The notes: a model not told the origin generated them from the sequence alone. DNA of 64,000 nucleotides from Beta vulgaris subsp. vulgaris (GCF_026745355.1 NC_079209.1:124001-188000), one strand, 5' to 3'. Positions 24,604 through 36,486 are shown, numbered from the stretch's first letter. Made by a program: numbers and translations.

Positions 24604-25493
24604 GATATCAAACTTTTTTTCTTCTGATGTTTTATTTATTTTGTAATTAGAACTAGTATAGTAGATTTAGGAATAGGAATGCATAAAGTTTGGAGCTTGT
24701 ACATATCCATCTCAATTCTCAATATGCAAAAGTTTTGGAGTTAAATCTTTATTTTATGATTTTGTTGCTCTTTTTAACATCATTGTTATTCTTAGCTAAG
24801 AAGGTTACACAGTAGTGTTAATCTTAGACTGTTATTCCAAGTTATGCAAATCTAAGGCTTAGGCAATATGCTAAGCAACAAAATTTTGGAACAATTTAAA
24901 GCATTTTAGCTCTAATTAATTTGATTGATTTTGAGGACAATTAAGTTAATAATCTCAAATATTTTAAGTTGCTTAAGTAATGCAAGAAAGAATTTTTCTT
25001 TGCAACTTGCAGAAGATTTGATGGTTATCTTATCAGTAAGAAAGTAGGGTGACTCGGTGAGTGAGTCGATCATTTTGGACACTTGGAAAAATTTGCTTGC
25101 TTCCACCACTTGCTCCCTAGTTTTAATTTGTTTGTGCTCTTTCATTATTTTGGGTTTAATTTATCAGGTTATGGTCTTATGGATTTATTCGAAAAAGCTT
25201 CAACATTATCCACTCCATTGGATACTTTGGATTTTGAACGAGATACATATCCTTATTACACCATCTTAGATTCAGCATTAAAAATATATAATTTACTATT
25301 TTAATATGCCGCAAATTTTATATCCTTGTTCTGCACTGTAATTTTGAATATGCTGTTGAACATACAAGTTAAAAGCTTTTGAACCCACCTCAACAACTAA
25401 TAGATTTTGAAACTTTTTTAACCACAAATAAATATTAAACAAATTTTCTCTATTTTTAATTGCATCATATGACGCTCCATTTATCAACCAATT
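24604..25493. other. Intergenic region
   Basis: 3' flank of microprotein 3 followed by AT-rich DNA. Two overlapping plus-strand ORFs near 25057-25304 do not resemble any family I know and have no paralogue here; I see no gene. Confidence 0.4.
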
Positions 25494-25510
25494 TTGACTA
25501 TCTCTCTTAC

Positions 25511-26124
25511 TTTTTTTTTTTTTTTTTTGAAAGAAAGAAAAGGGATTTCATTAATATTTCGCCAAACGGCACTTACAAGTCATTTCTGAAAAACATAAAA
25601 TTCTAATAGAAATACATATCACCCTAGAAATGTAAACATCGTAGATTTGACTTAATTTTGCCTTAATAAAAATCTTCATCTGAAGCAATGCAATCTGTGA
25701 GTTCGCTCTGGTTCGGCATACGATCTGCAGATGCGGAAATTTTGGGATGAACGTACTCCAATAGTCTTCCATAATTTTACAGAAGTTGTGAAACCCTACT
25801 TCTTCATGTTGAATCTCGAACTTCAACCAATGAGAATAATTTCTCATACCTAAAAACAAAAGAATCATACTCACAACTCCCATAGGGGAGAAGGAGAATT
25901 CCAAAACAGAAACTAAAAACCCCATAAAAGGGTTTGAGAAAATCTCATAAAGAGATACTAATTTATTGAACAAAACAAGAAAATGAACTAAAAACTGAAA
26001 ATAAAAGGGAAAAAGGGGCTTACCATGGATGAAAACATCCATGGTAGCCCCCTAATTGATGAAGAAGAAGTAAGGGAGGCTAGAGAGAGAAAAGGAGAGG
26101 GGAGGCTAGGTTTGATTAACTTGA
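25511..26124 (-). mobile_element. Short non-LTR retroposon, copy 2
   Basis: About 610 bp, minus-strand orientation, ending in a poly(A) tract (poly(T) at 25511-25528 on the plus strand). The flanks carry a direct repeat of 17-19 bp (25494-25510 and 26125-26143; contains TTGACTATCTCTC, one copy has an extra TC). It is related to the element at 17901-18471. The 163-codon minus ORF (25551-26042) is open in this copy but broken in the other, and is rich in Phe and Leu like translated non-coding DNA, so I do not call it a gene. The family is a SINE-like or internally deleted LINE. Confidence 0.78.
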
Positions 26125-26143
26125 TTGACTATCTCTCTCTTAC

Positions 26144-27049
26144 TATTATATATGAAATAATATAATGAATTGATATCTTATTACATTCGTCTAAATACAA
26201 GATTTCAAGTATCAAATATTTATAATTTTTACTTATATGTAACCAGATATATTATCAAACGATTCATCTTATGCGTAATTGAGATTCCTAAAAATATCAT
26301 ATGTTAAACACCTGTGTATTGAACGGGTATAAAGATTAGTATTGTAGCAAAAACAAATAAAAAAAGGTAATCGGATATTGTAATGTGAATGAACAAAAGG
26401 TGGAGGAATTGATTAGTCAGTTAGTCTAATAAAACATGATTCGGGATATGCTTAAAGTGAAAGTCCATTTCACATATGGACCATAGCTCATCAAAAGTGT
26501 GATTTGTATTATATATCTGGATGTATCATATAGAGATTAATTTTCATTTGTAGGGCTCCTAATAATTGAAAATAATGAATGAATAAAATATAGCCTTAAA
26601 TGTTAGCGATGTACAGTACAACCAATGACCCAATTGTAGGATATAGAGACTTCGATTCAAAGGGCTTAAATATAATATAAAAGTGGAGTATGTGTTGCAG
26701 TGTTAAGTGTTTAGGTTTCATGAAATCCATTCATACGAGTTACGAGTTACGAGTTACGAGTTACGAGTTACGACGACACCAGCTTTCTTGGTTTACTCTA
26801 TTGTTAGTCTGTGATTAAAACACGTCTTCTTCATTCTTAATGCTAATTTTATACTATACTCTTTTTTTTTTTGGTGAACAAGCGATAGCATTAGATTAAG
26901 AAGTCAAACTTAAAAAATAGTGTTTATTATACTCTAGCAATAGCATATTATTATCATGAGCATTGAGCTAAAGTTTGTCAGAATTAATAAAGAAATTTGT
27001 CGAAAAGTGGAGAGGAGATCAAGAATCGACCACATAATCTAGCATATAT
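26144..27049. other. Intergenic region with heptamer repeat
   Basis: No gene is seen. At 26734-26773 there are about five to six copies of TACGAGT in tandem. Confidence 0.6.
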
Positions 27050-27997
27050 GGAAAAATTGATTTTATCAGTCCCAACTATGGGCGCCCTGATAAAAACAGT
27101 CCCAACTTCAATTTATTATTGTTCAGTCCCAACTTTTGGGGTATTTTACAATAACGGTCCAGGTTGACCAGTAACCTGTTTAAGAGGTCACCTCTCTCCC
27201 CTGCTCTAACCCCACCCTTGCCACCTCCCCTTCCCCCTCCCTTGCCACCTCCCCTCCCCTGCTCCAACCCCCCTCTCTCCCCTAACCCACCACCCCCAAC
27301 AACCCCAGCGGCCCAACCCCAACACCCAGCCCCCCTCCCCCTCCCCCTCCCCGCCAGTCGCACCGCCCCCTGCCCTTCCCCGCCAGTCACGCCGCCCCCC
27401 TCCCCTTCCCCGCCAGTCGCGCAACCCCCCTCCCCTCCCCGGCCCTTCGCGCACCCAGCCCCCGTCGAGTCGTCGGTCTTCATCTCCTCTCACTCAGCCC
27501 CGTCGAGTCGTCGCCTCCTCTCAATGTTCGCCTCGTCGCCGTTGCAGCGGCGTTTGCGGGGGAAGGGGAGGGGAGGGGGGGTTGTGCGACGGTTGCAGAA
27601 GAAGGGGAGGGGGTGCTGCGGCAGTTGCAGGGGAAGGGGAGGGGGATGCGGGCGGTGGGTGCGACAGTTACAGGGGAGGGGACTGCGGGGGTGGGGGGGT
27701 GGCTGCGGGGAGGGAGCTGGTGGCTGGTGTTAGTGGTTTCGGGGAGGGGGCTGGTGGGGCTGGTAGGGTCAGGTTAGTGGTGGGGTGGTGGGCTGGGTGG
27801 GGTGGTGGGCTGGGGGCTGGGGTTGTTAGGGGGTGGGGTTTTTTTTTGGCAAGTTTACCTGCTACAGCAGGTTAGAAACCTGCTGGGACCGTTATTGTAA
27901 AATACCTCCAAAAGTTGGGGCTGAACAATAATAAATTGAAATTGGGACTGTTTTTATCAGGGCGCCCATAGTTGGAACTGATAAAATCAATTTTTCC
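27050..27997. mobile_element. TIR element with C-rich and G-rich arms
   Basis: About 948 bp with inverted ends of roughly 110 bp: left GGAAAAATTGATTTTATCAG and right the inverse ending CAATTTTTCC, including the palindromic word GGGCGCCC near both ends. The flanks share only TATAT (27045-27049 and 27998-28002), so the target duplication is unclear. The interior is sharply unlike its surroundings: 27180-27480 is almost pure C/T with CCCC runs, and 27550-27840 is almost pure G/T/A with GGGG runs, so the whole unit is a large imperfect palindrome. Long Pro- and Gly-rich ORFs here are by-products. No transposase. Confidence 0.75.
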
Positions 27998-30703
27998 TAT
28001 ATATTATTATCTTTAAAGTTGTTGCTTTAGGAGATTATGCGCAGTGCCAGTGCGCTGCTTCATTTCTACGTTTTCTTTCTTGTGCCCTTTGTTTTGGCAT
28101 ATTCCTTTACTAAAGTACTCAAGTGATTAATTATTTAATTAATTATTGAAGTTTACATCTTGGTTTTTATTCATACACATCTTACCATTAAGCATATCAT
28201 GTTGTAAGATATTTTAAGAATCATGTGCAGGTGAGTTTGTACCCTCCAATTTCTCTCACAATCCTGTGGCCTGTGGGCCGGGTTTCAGTAAAACATCTCA
28301 TATAAACAATGGATGAAAAAATCAAGTAAAACTGTTAGAGATAAAATAGGATACGAAAGATATGATATTTATCATATCTTTAGTATCCTACTTTATCTCT
28401 AACAAAAACATCTCACAGTTAGAAACTTGGAAAACACTCAACTTATGCATAGCCCAAAACAGTCCGGAGAAAAAACTCCATTCCAAGTAAATCAAACTAA
28501 ATTTCCTTGTTATTAGATTCTTTGTATGCAGAACCAAATTATGTTATAGGATAATTGCGCTTGTTGCATGATGACTTGCATGCTGCATATGGATTGTCAT
28601 AAATCATTGACTTCAGAGCTGGACATGAAGTAATCTATCCAAATTTAGATTTAGAAGATGGGGTACGGTGTGAGTGTGACTTGTGATGAAACCATAATTG
28701 AGCTAAAATTAGAAGCTGGCCATGAGCTTCTTGTCTACTGCTTAATAAATACTCAAATCTCATTTCTAAATAATTTATGACAAATATTGTTTAGTACTTG
28801 ATCTAGTGGAAAAATTTATATCTACAGTTTTAAAGTTGTAGGACCAAACTCTACTAAAGGCATTTTAGAGGTGGGATTCTCTTACCATCCCACCTACTTG
28901 ACTCCCACAAAGTCTTGCATGTATAGACTATAGTTGATCAGATTAACCTTAGCTTTGTAAAGTTCCGTTCCAATAAGACATTTCTTCTCACCAATAAAGA
29001 AAAGTAATTTATAACAAATAAGACTTTGACGGCTTATTAATCCAACACATTGGATGGATAATATATCAGAGATTTAAAAAGTTTTGAATAATTTTAAGCA
29101 GCTTTTGGTTTGTTGAGCTATAAGAGAAACACATTACTTCCTCTAATTTTCCTCACAATGTTGAAATATGCACAAGGATTAAGAAGAAGAAAGAGATAGA
29201 GAGTGATACAAAAGAACTTTCATGTACGTGCTAAGAGAGAGAAAGAAAGAATAGATCATTAATTATTGCTAAAAATATCAACGTTGCAACTAGTTGAAAA
29301 GTTTCTAAAATTAGGAAAATTAGGTTTCTAAAAATGAAAATAATAACTTTCCCAAAATGATAAAACCTTAGGTACCAACTACTGATTATTTTTCTGACTT
29401 TATTAACACGTACACAATTAAAATTTTAAAACTTTGTATTGTTTTCATGGCTCAGCATATACATAAAAAAAAAAAACGTTAGGCAGTTTTAAAAAGATAC
29501 GACTCATTATTAGGAAACCTCAATTCTTATTAGTAGTAGTACTGTGGCAGCTGTACCTGTACGTCAATGGATATTGGATAAGATAATATGCACATATAAA
29601 AAACAAGAGCCATTATTTGCTAAAATAAGTTTAATTTGCTTGATTATATTCAATGAACATGAAGTATGGAGCATTTATGAAAATCGGCAATGTGCACGGA
29701 TGAGTGATGACCATAGATAGGCCCGTACAGTATAGTATGAGTAGTTACAGTAACCCTCCTGTAACTTGTAAGCATTAATAAGATCGGACATATATGACAC
29801 AGTATCCCTTTCTGCCAGATCTTGTATGAATGATTCCATTACTCATTACTGTCAACTTTTTTGCTTCACATCTGCGGCGGCTTCACAGTTTCACCTTTCG
29901 ACTTTCGACTTTCGAGGAGGTTAATTCATAAAAATACTGCCTACTACTACGGTACTACCCATTAGTCATTGTGGTAAATACAATACTTCGTCAAGCAATG
30001 GTATGTTCACTTACTAGGTAGATACTTAGCTCACTAAAAATAATACGAGTACATGGAAAATGATTCAAATTGATGCATTATTAATTTTATTGTCTATCTC
30101 TATTGGTTTATTATTTACTCAATAACGGATTGATTGAATGACATAACTCAATATTAAATTATTATTTTGACTTTTCTTGGGACTAAATTGATGAGCGTGT
30201 CCTATTTTTATTTTGACTTTCTCGCCAAAATTAGTATTTTTTGATACCTTTTAACAAAATATAAATTTAAGTTGGTATATCCCTACAAAAAAAATTTAAT
30301 AAAATATATCCTCATAAAATGTCATATTATCCTAATATATCATGCAAAAACTTTTTTTTTGATAAGAATGCGCTAAATAACTTAATATTGATAAAGAAGA
30401 CGACAAAATTGTGTGGATTGAAGCTATATATGCAGTATAGTATTCTTTAAATTTAGAAAAGAGAGTTTATGAATTAGTACAAGTAGGCCCCAGAATTAGA
30501 AGAAAACGCGGCTTACGAAGTCAAAGTCAAAGTCAAAATTGAGGTTCATTTGGTCAATATCGGCGTAAGTATTGTTCCTTGTAATTTAATACCAAGTACT
30601 AAAATAATCACATTGCTATTTGCTACTGATGAAATCGTCGAAAACCCTTATTTATATATCCAGAAAAGAAAGAACTTTCTTCCATTATTGGAGACTGGAG
30701 TAG
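27998..30703. other. Intergenic region upstream of microprotein 4
   Basis: No gene is seen. It contains a 70-bp near-perfect hairpin at 28334-28403 and, at about 30518-30537, three TCAAAG/TCAAAA words in tandem (AGTCAAAGTCAAAGTCAAAA) that include the W-box core GTCAA in reverse, about 230 bases before the microprotein ATG. Confidence 0.5.
28334..28403. repeat. Near-perfect 70-bp inverted repeat
   Basis: The arms GTTAGAGATAAAATAGGATA and TATCCTACTTTATCTCTAAC (outer parts) pair with only about two mismatches over about 34 bp per arm, around a tiny central loop near 28368. No target duplication was found. It may be a foldback MITE remnant or a small-RNA source. Confidence 0.75.
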
Positions 30704-30711
30704 TATAAAAG
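30704..30711 (+). promoter_or_regulatory. TATA box of the 30.8-kb microprotein gene
   Basis: TATAAAAG, the same octamer as at 24206, 68 bases before the ATG at 30772. Confidence 0.5.
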
Positions 30712-30771
30712 AGATTGAAACATCAGTGAGAGGTCATCACGCAATTAAAACAAGTAAAAATAATTTCCACG

Positions 30772-30936
30772 ATGAAGATGACTAGCAATCGTTGCGGTAA
30801 TCAACATCGTTTGATCCCAAAGAGAGGAAGAGTTAAGGCTGGGATCGTTTTGGCACTTGCTCACTCTGTATATGTGTTTGCTCTTTTCTCCATCAATCAT
30901 TGCATCCACACTGGATCTCCCCACCATTTCCACTAA
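30772..30936 (+). CDS. IPKRG-motif microprotein 4 (54 aa)
   Basis: An intronless gene, 54 residues, starting MKMTSNRCGNQ, with the core RLIPKRGRVKAGIVLALAHS and a hydrophobic VYVFALFS, then a His/Cys-containing tail. It lacks the serine-rich N-terminus of the 19.7- and 24.4-kb proteins and is the most divergent of the plus-strand members, with Arg in place of Gln in the core. A TATA box 68 bases upstream and the shared core support it as a real gene. A minus-strand ORF over the same bases (30745-30957) is its shadow. Function unknown. Confidence 0.72.
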   Translation: MKMTSNRCGNQHRLIPKRGRVKAGIVLALAHSVYVFALFSINHCIHTGSPHHFH

Positions 30937-32561
30937 ATTGTACGTTTCTTCACCCACTTTCGGCCTAATTGGTTAGCACGGAAATGGCTTTAGAGTTTAG
31001 AGTATCTGAGTATGTGTGTGTGAGTACTGAGGACAAACTAGAGAGGTTAAAGTTGTATGTTTTTTTAATCAGAGTGTTAGAAAAAGAGAGTTATATGGTT
31101 GTTTGTTTATGCTAATTGCTATGCGAGCATAAATTGGACTATTTATTTTAGAGTTAGAATTTACAAGTTATATGAATCGAAGTGACAATTTTGTGGTGCA
31201 AATATATTTATTTTGTTTTGGGTTCTCTGTAAATTTTACATTCTTTTTACTTTGTTCTACTAAGTACTAACAAAAGACTTTTATACATTATCCAAATTAA
31301 CCTATATGATGTTACCAATAACTTTGAATCTTAGCTTCGACAAGTGTATACGAGATTATCCGTTTCGAAAGTTAGTGACAAATATTGATTCATAACAGTA
31401 TGTCGTAATATCTCCATCAAAGAAAAGGAGCATATCTGAATATAACTTATGATAAATCTAGCAAATTAGCAATAGGAGTGAGGTTGTAGCCTGATGGTAG
31501 GTGATACAACCACACAATATCTCGTGCTTTGCAACGCGTGTTTAAATCTAATTAAGGTTTGGGGGTTGAAGTGGTAATTATAATTGGACCAGGATATAGT
31601 TTTGAGATAGGACAATTTGATCAGAATAAAAAAAAAAAAAGATTTAATTATAACTCGACTTTGTTAGACTTGAAATAGTCAACTAAATAAAATAATGAGT
31701 CATCACTTGAATATAACTCGTAGAATCGAATGAAACTTTGATTACCACTTTTGGTTGTGGATGCAACTATGGCTCGGTAGCCCTCGGAAACAAATTGTTT
31801 TTGATTTGGCAGCTCATGAATAAGTCATAAAGCATGTCATCCTATGATAATATGGATCCTTATGAGAAATAGTAAAGCCCAAAGTCCAAAGCCCAAATTA
31901 CTTTTAAAGCCCTTATTTTGATAAACAGTCACTTACCATTTCCAAGTTACACTTTCTGGACTTGGTTTTTTTTTTTTTCTTAACAAATTAAATTATGTTA
32001 ATGGTGGTCATGGAGAGCACAAAATGTTCCGTCCAAGATCATCATTGCGCATTACAAATAATTGAGATTACATCTTTGCATATCTGCACAAAGCATTAAT
32101 ATAAACATACACATGACTTTTGAAACACAGTACATATCAATTATCATAATAAGCAACATAATATATAATATCTGCCCTCAACAAAGATTAAGATAATGAA
32201 GTATTTTAATGACAACGCAGATCTGACAGAGATGATGCCAACCAAGTTGATTCTTCTAACCCTTTCATACAAGTATCCGATGAAGCTCGTAATTGGACTT
32301 TGCCATTTTGAGAAAGTATCACAATTTGCCGTCTCCAACTCTCCATCATCATCTTCAATTAAGCAACGTCGTGCAAGCAGTACCCAGAACATTATGTTCA
32401 ATACCATATTAATTAACTCGTTCGAGCATCGAGCTAACTGCTAAACACAAAGTAGATCATGCTTATGGGTTAGTTAGATTAGTTAATTATATAATAAGTC
32501 TACTACAGCCTGCTTAATTAGTGCTTCATTTAAGGTAGCCACTCATTAACTATGATGACAT
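30937..32561. other. Intergenic region
   Basis: No recognised gene. Overlapping ORFs of about 80 codons on both strands at 32144-32444 (the minus one contains the acidic stretch IEDDDGELE) have no family I recognise, no paralogue in the window and no clear promoter, so they are left uncalled. Confidence 0.4.
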
Positions 32562-33630
32562 GACTTGTAATGTTGCGCGGGTGCTTGGCACAATTTGCAA
32601 TGTTTCGAAAAGCCTCTAAACACCCCATTTGTTCATTTCTCGTGAAACCCAGAATTGCCTCGAAATGAACGTAAAGGCATTCACATATTCGTTCCAAGCC
32701 ACATGACTCATTTCCAATGACCTCCCATGGCCCTAGGAGCCATCCCGTGGTTTTTGGAGCTCGGACCCCGGGAAAGTCCGAAAGCGTGTATTATAACCTT
32801 CAATTTTGGCTTTTTTGCGACATTTTTTGACTTTTCCGTACCTGGTTATGTTTTCTCTCGAAACATTCCTAAGAGTGTCGACGTGACTTGTAATGTTGCG
32901 CGGGTGCTTGATACCATTTGCATTGCCTCGAAAATTCTCTAAACACCCCATTTTTTCTTTACTCGTGAAACCTAAAACTGCCTCGAAATAAACGTAAAGA
33001 CATTCACATATTCGACCCAAGCCACATGGCTTCTTTCCAATGATCTCCCATGTGCCTAGGAGCCATCTCGTGGTGTTCGGAGCTCGGTCCCCGGAAAAGT
33101 CCGAAAGCGTGAATAATAACCTTCAATTTTGCCTGTTTGTGGAACATTTTTTGACTTTTTCGTGCCTGGTCATATTTTCTCCCGAAACGTTTCTAGGAAA
33201 GCCGATGTGACTTGTAACGTTGCGCGGGTACTTGGGATAATTTGTACTGCCTCGAAAGGCCTCTGAACACCCCATTTGTTCATTTCTCGTGAAATCCAAA
33301 ATTGCATCGAGATGAACGTAAAGGCATCCACATATTCGATCCAAGCTACATGACTCCTTTCTAGTGACATCTCATGTCCCTAGAAGACACGTCGTGCTGT
33401 CCGGATATCGGGCCATGGGAAAGTACAAAAGCGTGTATTATAACCTTCAAATTTGGCTGTTTTTGTGACATTTTTGGACTTCTCCAGGCCTGATCATTTT
33501 TTCTTCTGAAACAATCTAGGAAAGCCGATCTGACTTGTAACATTATTGCGCTGGTGCTTGGCACATTTGCGTTGCCTCGAAAAAGCCTCTGAACACCCTA
33601 TTTGTTCATTTTTCGTGAAATCCAAAATTT
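32562..33630. repeat. Tandem repeat, unit about 323 bp, 3.3 copies
   Basis: Each unit begins GACTTGTAAyGTTGCGCGGGT or a close variant, at 32562, 32885, 33209 and 33532; spacings are 323, 324 and 323 bp. The units are roughly 80-90 % alike by eye and decay towards the right. They contain shared blocks CTCGTGAAA, GAACGTAAAGGCAT and GCTCGG. The ORFs found in it on both strands repeat with the unit and are not genes. It resembles a short satellite block or the tandem interior of a larger transposon. Confidence 0.88.
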
Positions 33631-34763
33631 AGGATTATATAACTATTGTTGCATAGAAATTAAATCTGTTGTGGTTTATTTTATTATCGACAAAAGATGT
33701 ATATAATAGGGCATAAACTATAGAGTTAGCTAAGAGATCTTTAGTTGGGAACATATCATTTTGTGACTGAAGATCATTGAGGCAGGAAACTCTCTTGTCT
33801 TTCAAAGAAATTTTGTCCTCTCGAGTTTCGAAAATGAGAAACATGATCTTCATGAGAGTTTTCAGGTTAAATAGATTTTTAGATTTTTTAATGTTTATTG
33901 ATTTACACATTCTTACTTCCACTTCTGTAGTGTTGTGAGGTTTTCTTTTTTCATAATGCAAAGCGATGGCCTCCGGGTATATTAATTACCTATTGCTGCC
34001 CCCTTAATTGCTGTGCGGCCAAAACCGTCGCAATAGGCCACTTAATGACTGCAACAATCAGCATTTATTCTACTAGTGTTTCCTAGATGGTAAATTAAAT
34101 TCTTATTGTGGACACTTAAAGCATGATTAAAAGTTGGTTGAGATGGTAATTGTGTCATGTTTTAATAGCAAGAGGTCCTATTAATCGACATGACTTATGT
34201 ATACATTGGACAATTCTAGTGGAGTAATAGAGGTGACACGTGGTGTATAGACATTGTCACACACGCCTTTGAATATATTTGAAAGGATTATCCGAGTTTT
34301 TTTGTCAACATATTAATAATTTATATCTTTAAAGATCAATTAGCTATAATCTTTAATAGACTATTATTCTTTCAAAAAAAAATCAATGATTTATAGTAAA
34401 GAATTAAGAATGTAGTTAGAGATTCCTTCCATCATAGTAGTATTTAATTTCACTTGAACGTTTTAAATTTTATGTTCCTCTTCAATTGACTTCTTCGTGC
34501 AAACAACGAAGAGATGATGTCAGCAGATTAGTTTGATTAAATCAATACCTCAGCTGTTTAACTACTGGTTAGAAAGAAATGTGCTAATATTTAAATTGTC
34601 AAGTTGGTACTTGCACGTTAGGCTATATATGCATGCTACCTTTCACATACATTGCTTAATTCATTACCATAATAATAGGAAGTAGGAATAAATGAGAGTC
34701 TTCAGTGGAAGAAGACTAGTAGATAAAGTCTTGATAGATAGCGTCTAAGCTCTAAGACTCTTT
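33631..34763. other. Intergenic region with dispersed repeat
   Basis: No gene is seen. Positions about 34115-34285 are a reversed copy of the repeat at 1003-1120 plus 2044-2145, without the Mutator-like element found there. The 108-codon minus ORF at 33635-33961 has no recognisable features. Confidence 0.5.
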
Positions 34764-34862
34764 GCTTTCTTCCTTGCGTTGAACCACTTTTGAATTGAAG
34801 AATTTAATTTGGCTTCTTTTTTTCTTTTTAGAAGAAAGTTGGTTCAATGCAAGAAAGAGAGC
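34764..34862 (+). ncRNA. Candidate microRNA-like stem-loop
   Basis: The arm 34764-34790 (contains CTTCCTTGCGTTGAACCACT) pairs with 34835-34862 (contains AGTTGGTTCAATGCAAGAAA). Pairing from 34764:34862 inward gives 27 positions with one C-A mismatch, two G-T pairs and a single-base bulge, enclosing a 44-base loop. This is the length and quality expected of a plant miRNA/miRNA* duplex. Neither arm matches a conserved plant miRNA I know. The strand is a guess, since either strand folds. Expression is not shown by sequence. Confidence 0.4.
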
Positions 34863-36486
34863 ATGGTGTTTCCTGGAGAGCTCTTGGAAGCCATCTCTCA
34901 AGCCTTAGCTACTAGTTTTCCCAGCTTTATTCGTTCATACCATAATACACATACATAGTGCAAGTTACCACCCTCGTATTTTTTGGATTTTTCGAAGTTT
35001 TTCCTACTTTTTTCATCTCGCGGTTTCATCTCTATGTTGTATTAGTCTTATTATTCTAAGTAGAGAGCGTCTTGGATATAACTGTTATACCTAAGATTTT
35101 CTAATCCTTATATCTATTCTATCTTTCTTTATGCTTTTTAATTAACTTGTTCATGTCCTCTTATGTTGGTGTTTGGAGAGGCACAAAAGGCGACAATCTA
35201 AACGAATTTCTATCCTAGGTATCATCGTCTTCTATTTAGCAAGTAAGGTAAGATATTTACGCCTTTTTTTTGGATGAAAACGGAAATGCTACTTGGTTTT
35301 TTTTAATAAATGCATTAGCTAAATAGTTCAAAACATGAAACATAAAGTCATTACAATTCGAGATGAAAGCACTTATACAATCATTAGGGAGGGGACAGGA
35401 AAAAGTATATACTTCTTTTGTTTTGAATTCCTCACGACACTTTGAAAATTCCACTGTTCATTTATGAGGTTTGACCATGCATTATTTACTACTATTGAAT
35501 AAAATCTAATGTTATGATGTAATATGATGTTGGATTCGTCTTAATGTATATTTTCAAAAAAATCAAATTTTTATACTTTACTCTAATACATAATTAAAGA
35601 TTAATAGTGAAAGTAGTAGATCGACAAGCATAAAAGTCAAAGTGTAGCGAGTATAAAGAAATAGATGAAGTAATTACATTTACATCCATGTCATTATCAC
35701 ACCTTATTATATACTTCCTTCTTTTTTTTAGATGACTTGTTTTCACTTTTGACACTATTAACATCTATGACTTTGATTATCTCTTATGATTTGTCTCGAT
35801 GTATATTTCTCAAATATCAACTTTTTTTTTTATAATTTTTGCTTATTTATAATTAAAAAATGTTCAAAATAGTGTCTCAGCATGTGAACCCAAAGGAAAC
35901 TGGTCAACTACAAAAACAAACGAAGTATCCATCCATGTCATGATGCTTGGATTACAAGTTATGGATTTCTTATTACATTTGTTGTTCATATTGATGATGC
36001 AATGTCTAGATTTTGAGAAGATAATTAGTTATTATGATGTTTAAGCACTACTTTTGACTTTTGAGAGGAAGACATCTTTACATTAGACGTACATATATAT
36101 GTAATCAATTCCTTAATTTCATCAATATATACATCTAATACCTAAATATATTTGAACAACAGGTGATACTTTAGTAGGGTTGATATGACTTCCAATCCTT
36201 TGGAATCGAGTCTCACCTCTTGTAAGAGGGATCCCAAATCCCCCCTCCCCCTACTTGCAAGGGACTTCAATTTGAAAGGATGCAATGGCAAAATGGGCGA
36301 GGAAGAATGAGTAATGCCTCAAAAAATTTTGTAATTTGAATTAACCTCCCAAAGATTGCATTAATATTTTGGAGTTAGATAAACTTTCTCATCTAAATAA
36401 CATGGAATCATGGAATCATGGATTCTGTAATTAATAATAGTAGTGATCAAAGAGTGCTTTTTGATGTAACCACTAAAATCTAAATG
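34863..36486. other. Intergenic region
   Basis: AT-rich DNA with no supported gene. 35460-35690 and 35700-35940 contain long AT-rich stretches with GTTTGACC- and AAGTCAAAGT-like words seen in worn Stowaway-type elements, but no clean ends. Confidence 0.35.

Noticed and set aside
25551..26042. 163-codon minus-strand ORF
   Set aside because: It lies inside a retroposon with target duplications, is broken in the related copy at 18 kb, and is Phe/Leu-rich like translated non-coding DNA.
27076..27875. Long Pro-, Arg- and Gly-rich ORFs (up to 189 codons) on both strands
   Set aside because: They arise from the skewed C-rich and G-rich arms of a transposable unit, have extreme low-complexity composition, and overlap each other in several frames.
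32144..32444. Overlapping ORFs of 82-88 codons, one with an acidic segment
   Set aside because: No recognised family, no paralogue, no promoter or splice evidence, and both strands are open, so neither can be preferred.
32727..33564. Several ORFs of 66-95 codons on both strands
   Set aside because: They recur with the 323-bp tandem repeat unit and shift frame between units.
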